A stretch of DNA of 64,000 nucleotides from the NCBI GenBank assembly GCA_040275305.1, contig JBEOJY010000041.1, forward strand, positions 1 to 64,000, read 5' to 3'. A program made the position numbers and the translations under genes. The stretch comes from JBEOJY01 sp040275305 (lineage in GTDB: Bacteria > Pseudomonadota > Alphaproteobacteria > UBA9219). The notes under the pieces are model-generated. The model made no database searches, was not told where the DNA came from, and saw only the letters and a list, made by a program, of their open reading frames with translations. This document shows positions 62,349 to 64,000 of this stretch, piece after piece (the stretch's first letter is position 1; the number at the start of each line of letters is the position of its first letter).

Positions 62349-63233
62349 TCAGGCGCGTTCACACGCCTGAACGAAGTGTGTCCACTGGTTCCGAAACCAC
62401 GTCGTCTGACGCTTGGCATAGTTTCTGGTCGCTTGCTGAGCCTTGAGAATTGCCGCGTCGAGCGAACATTCAAGGCGCAGGAAACAACGGATCTCGCGCA
62501 AGCCGATCGTCTTCATTGTGGGCAACCCGGAATCCAGACCGCGTGACAAAAACGCGCGCGCCTCCTCGACCGCGCCTCGGTCTATCATGTCAAGAAACCG
62601 CGCGTCGCACGCCGCATAAAGCCGTTCTCGCGTGGGCAGCAACAAATGACGCTCGAAACTAAACCGGGGGGATATCGTCTCTCGCGACAGGCGTTGCCAA
62701 TGGCCCAAGCACTTGCCCGTGTGGTGCGCGACTTCATAAGCACGAACCAGACGATGGCGGTCGTTTCTCGCGATTTTTTGCGCGGATTCAGGATCGTTCT
62801 CGCAAAGCAGAGTGCGAAACAGCGCTTCGCCAAGCTCGTCGTAAAGCGCTTGCGCCGAGGCGCGAACCGAACCCGGAATGTCTGGGATGTCGGCAAGTCC
62901 CTGCTCCAGAGCGCGGAAGTACAGACCTGTACCGCCGACAAGAACGGGGACAAGCCCTGCATCGTGCGATTCGCCGATGGCGCGTTGCGCTTCGCCAAGC
63001 CACCTCGCGACAGAAGAATGCGTGGCCGGATCGAAATCGCCATAAAGCCTATGAGGAATCTCAAGCCGCTCGTCATCGCGCGGCTGCGCCGTGAGAATGG
63101 ACAAGCCGCTATAAAGTTGCATCGCGTCCGCATTGATAATCGCGCCGCGCTCGCGTCGCGCGACCTCCATCGCAAAAGCCGATTTACCTGACGCCGTCGG
63201 CCCACCGATTAAAATAACACGTAACCTGTTCAT
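62349..63233 (-). CDS. miaA: tRNA dimethylallyltransferase
   Basis: 294 aa. Adds dimethylallyl to A37 of tRNAs reading U-starting codons. P-loop GGPTASGKS (residues 10-18), INADAMQLYSGLSILTAQP, VPVLVGGTGLYFRAL, and the C-terminal TIGLREI motif with RNYAKRQTTWFRNQ. Convergent with phaB; divergent from tatA. Normal length. Confidence 0.96.
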   Translation of the reverse strand: MNRLRVILIGGPTASGKSAFAMEVARRERGAIINADAMQLYSGLSILTAQPRDDERLEIPHRLYGDFDPATHSSVARWLGEAQRAIGESHDAGLVPVLVGGTGLYFRALEQGLADIPDIPGSVRASAQALYDELGEALFRTLLCENDPESAQKIARNDRHRLVRAYEVAHHTGKCLGHWQRLSRETISPRFSFERHLLLPTRERLYAACDARFLDMIDRGAVEEARAFLSRGLDSGLPTMKTIGLREIRCFLRLECSLDAAILKAQQATRNYAKRQTTWFRNQWTHFVQACERA

Positions 63234-63337
63234 ACATAAGATATAACCCGCAAAAGCGAGCCGCGATAGCTCAAGAATCTCGCTGGGCGGCGCAAAAGTA
63301 TGATAAACAAGAAGGATAAGAAAATCGGAGGAGCAAA

Positions 63338-63550
63338 ATGGGACTGAGCTTTTGGCACATCGTCGTCGTGTTGTTGGTCGTGCTGATCGTCTTTGGCGCA
63401 GGCCGCTTGCCGCAGGTCATGGGGGATCTGGGCAAAGGCATTCGCAGCTTCAAGGACGGCATGAATAGCGATAACAATGAAGAAAAACAGGCGGATCAAT
63501 CGAAACAGGATGCGAAACCGCTCCCCCCGTCTTCGACAAAAAAAACCTGA
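63338..63550 (+). CDS. tatA: Twin-arginine translocase subunit TatA
   Basis: 70 aa. N-terminal TM helix (WHIVVVLLVVLIVFG), then the amphipathic helix beginning GAGRLPQVMGDLGKGIRSF, and an acidic, Gln/Lys-rich tail. Forms the protein-conducting pore or thinning assembly of the Tat system for folded proteins. Its ATG follows GGAGGAG. First gene of tatABC. Confidence 0.95.
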   Translation: MGLSFWHIVVVLLVVLIVFGAGRLPQVMGDLGKGIRSFKDGMNSDNNEEKQADQSKQDAKPLPPSSTKKT

Positions 63551-63562
63551 GGGTAAGCAGAA

Positions 63563-63850
63563 ATGCTCGATATCGCGTGGCCCGAACTGGTGGTCATCGG
63601 CGCTGTAGCTCTTGTCGCTATCGGCCCCAAAGACTTGCCTCGCGTGATGCAGGTGCTTGGCCGATGGGTTGGCAAAGCGCGCACGGTCGCCAACGAATTC
63701 CACCGAACGTTCGAGCAACTTGAGTACGAATCTCAGATCGCGGAAAAGCTGAAGCAACAGAAAAGCGCGGCGTCAGAAACGCAAACGGCAGCTCCGCAAC
63801 CCGATTCTACAACGCCCCCTCCACCCCGCCCCCGCGACGAAGAGCGCTAG
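63563..63850 (+). CDS. tatB: Twin-arginine translocase subunit TatB
   Basis: 95 aa. N-terminal helix starting MLDIAWPELVVIGAVALVAI with the conserved Glu and Pro-Lys-Asp-Leu-Pro (GPKDLPRVMQVLG), then a helical segment and a Pro-rich tail. Short for TatB but within the alphaproteobacterial range. Pairs with TatC for substrate docking. 12 bp after tatA. Confidence 0.94.
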   Translation: MLDIAWPELVVIGAVALVAIGPKDLPRVMQVLGRWVGKARTVANEFHRTFEQLEYESQIAEKLKQQKSAASETQTAAPQPDSTTPPPPRPRDEER

Positions 63851-63856
63851 GCCCGC

Positions 63857-64000
63857 ATGAATTCCGGCCCCGAAATATTGGAAAACGAACTTGATCCCAT
63901 GCGGCAACCGCTTCTGGCGCATCTGATCGAACTGCGCCGTAGGTTGATCTATGGGTTTCTGGCGATTATGGCTGGTTTTGTAATAAGCTATGGTTTTGCG
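63857..64000 (+). CDS. tatC: Twin-arginine translocase subunit TatC (5' part)
   Basis: First 48 codons visible: MNSGPEILENELDPMRQPLL then AHLIELRRRLIYGFLAIMAG. The HLxELRxRL motif before the first TM helix is the TatC hallmark. Starts 6 bp after tatB and runs off the right edge. Confidence 0.9.
   Translation, partial: MNSGPEILENELDPMRQPLLAHLIELRRRLIYGFLAIMAGFVISYGFA

Noticed and set aside
62250..62370. Plus-strand frame reading KTTQSVGDVLEEANERRATH to a TGA
   Set aside because: Protein-like in places but has no in-frame ATG/GTG start with a ribosome site, and its end lies antisense to miaA.

Overview
The window is a chromosomal segment of a motile alphaproteobacterium. Evidence for the class: flgI and fliX diverge from a shared sigma-54 promoter region as in Caulobacter; a DUF2336 protein is present; mnmG-rsmG-parA-parB are contiguous; thrB sits directly upstream of rnhA; S9 has a long N-terminal extension; and the dnaK promoter matches the alphaproteobacterial RpoH consensus. 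I cannot name a genus. Base composition is moderately GC-rich by eye, with AT-richer islands around 31.7-33.7 kb, 49-50 kb and 54.2-54.6 kb. The mnmG/par block suggests oriC may be near, but I found no convincing origin or perfect parS.

Layout. 0-2.65 kb: a pilin-like-anchored, tail-fibre-like surface protein running off the left edge. 3.0-7.6 kb: DUF2336 protein, apt, a ParDE pair, metK, rpmB. 8.3-15.2 kb: flagellar block flgI-flgJ-flgN-like-(small ORF)-fliK-flgD on the minus strand, fliX divergent, and a frame-broken gene. 15.4-17.6 kb: a chemoreceptor. 18.2-20.4 kb: atpH-atpA closed by a terminator, without atpGDC. 20.4-24.4 kb: a DUF4852-like secreted protein, mutY, a DUF721 protein, and rplK-rplA without rplJL-rpoBC. 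25-31.6 kb: an orphan gene, ligA, a glycosyltransferase, ftsH. 31.9-33.7 kb: two adjacent peptidoglycan hydrolase-like genes (GH73 glucosaminidase and CHAP/NlpC-like amidase) without signal peptides. 33.7-37.8 kb: a shikimate-kinase-like protein and dnaK-dnaJ. 38.4-46.2 kb: envelope polysaccharide genes (CapD/WbpM-like, TPR-glycosyltransferase, rfbD, heptosyltransferase-like) interleaved with rplM-rpsI and a gamma-carbonic anhydrase. 46.3-50 kb: a ThrB homologue lacking its catalytic residues, rnhA, and two convergent beta-carbonic-anhydrase-like paralogues. 50.2-54.2 kb: grpE, a WecA-like transferase, a second chemoreceptor. 55.7-60.2 kb: mnmG-rsmG-parA-parB. 60.3-64 kb: an outer-membrane barrel protein, phaB-like reductase, miaA, and tatA-tatB-tatC (partial).

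Most genes are housekeeping, but several canonical operons are split (atp, rplKAJL-rpoBC, mnmE-mnmG) and the junctions are full of dispersed repeats. The best leads are: a ~255-bp REPIN/MITE-like repeat bounded by 13-18-bp direct repeats, with a rearranged third copy; a second 145-179-bp element with 13-bp terminal inverted repeats; two G8 tracts, each at a point where an apparent reading frame breaks; the pseudokinase-like ThrB; the paired beta-CA-like proteins; and the GH73/CHAP pair.
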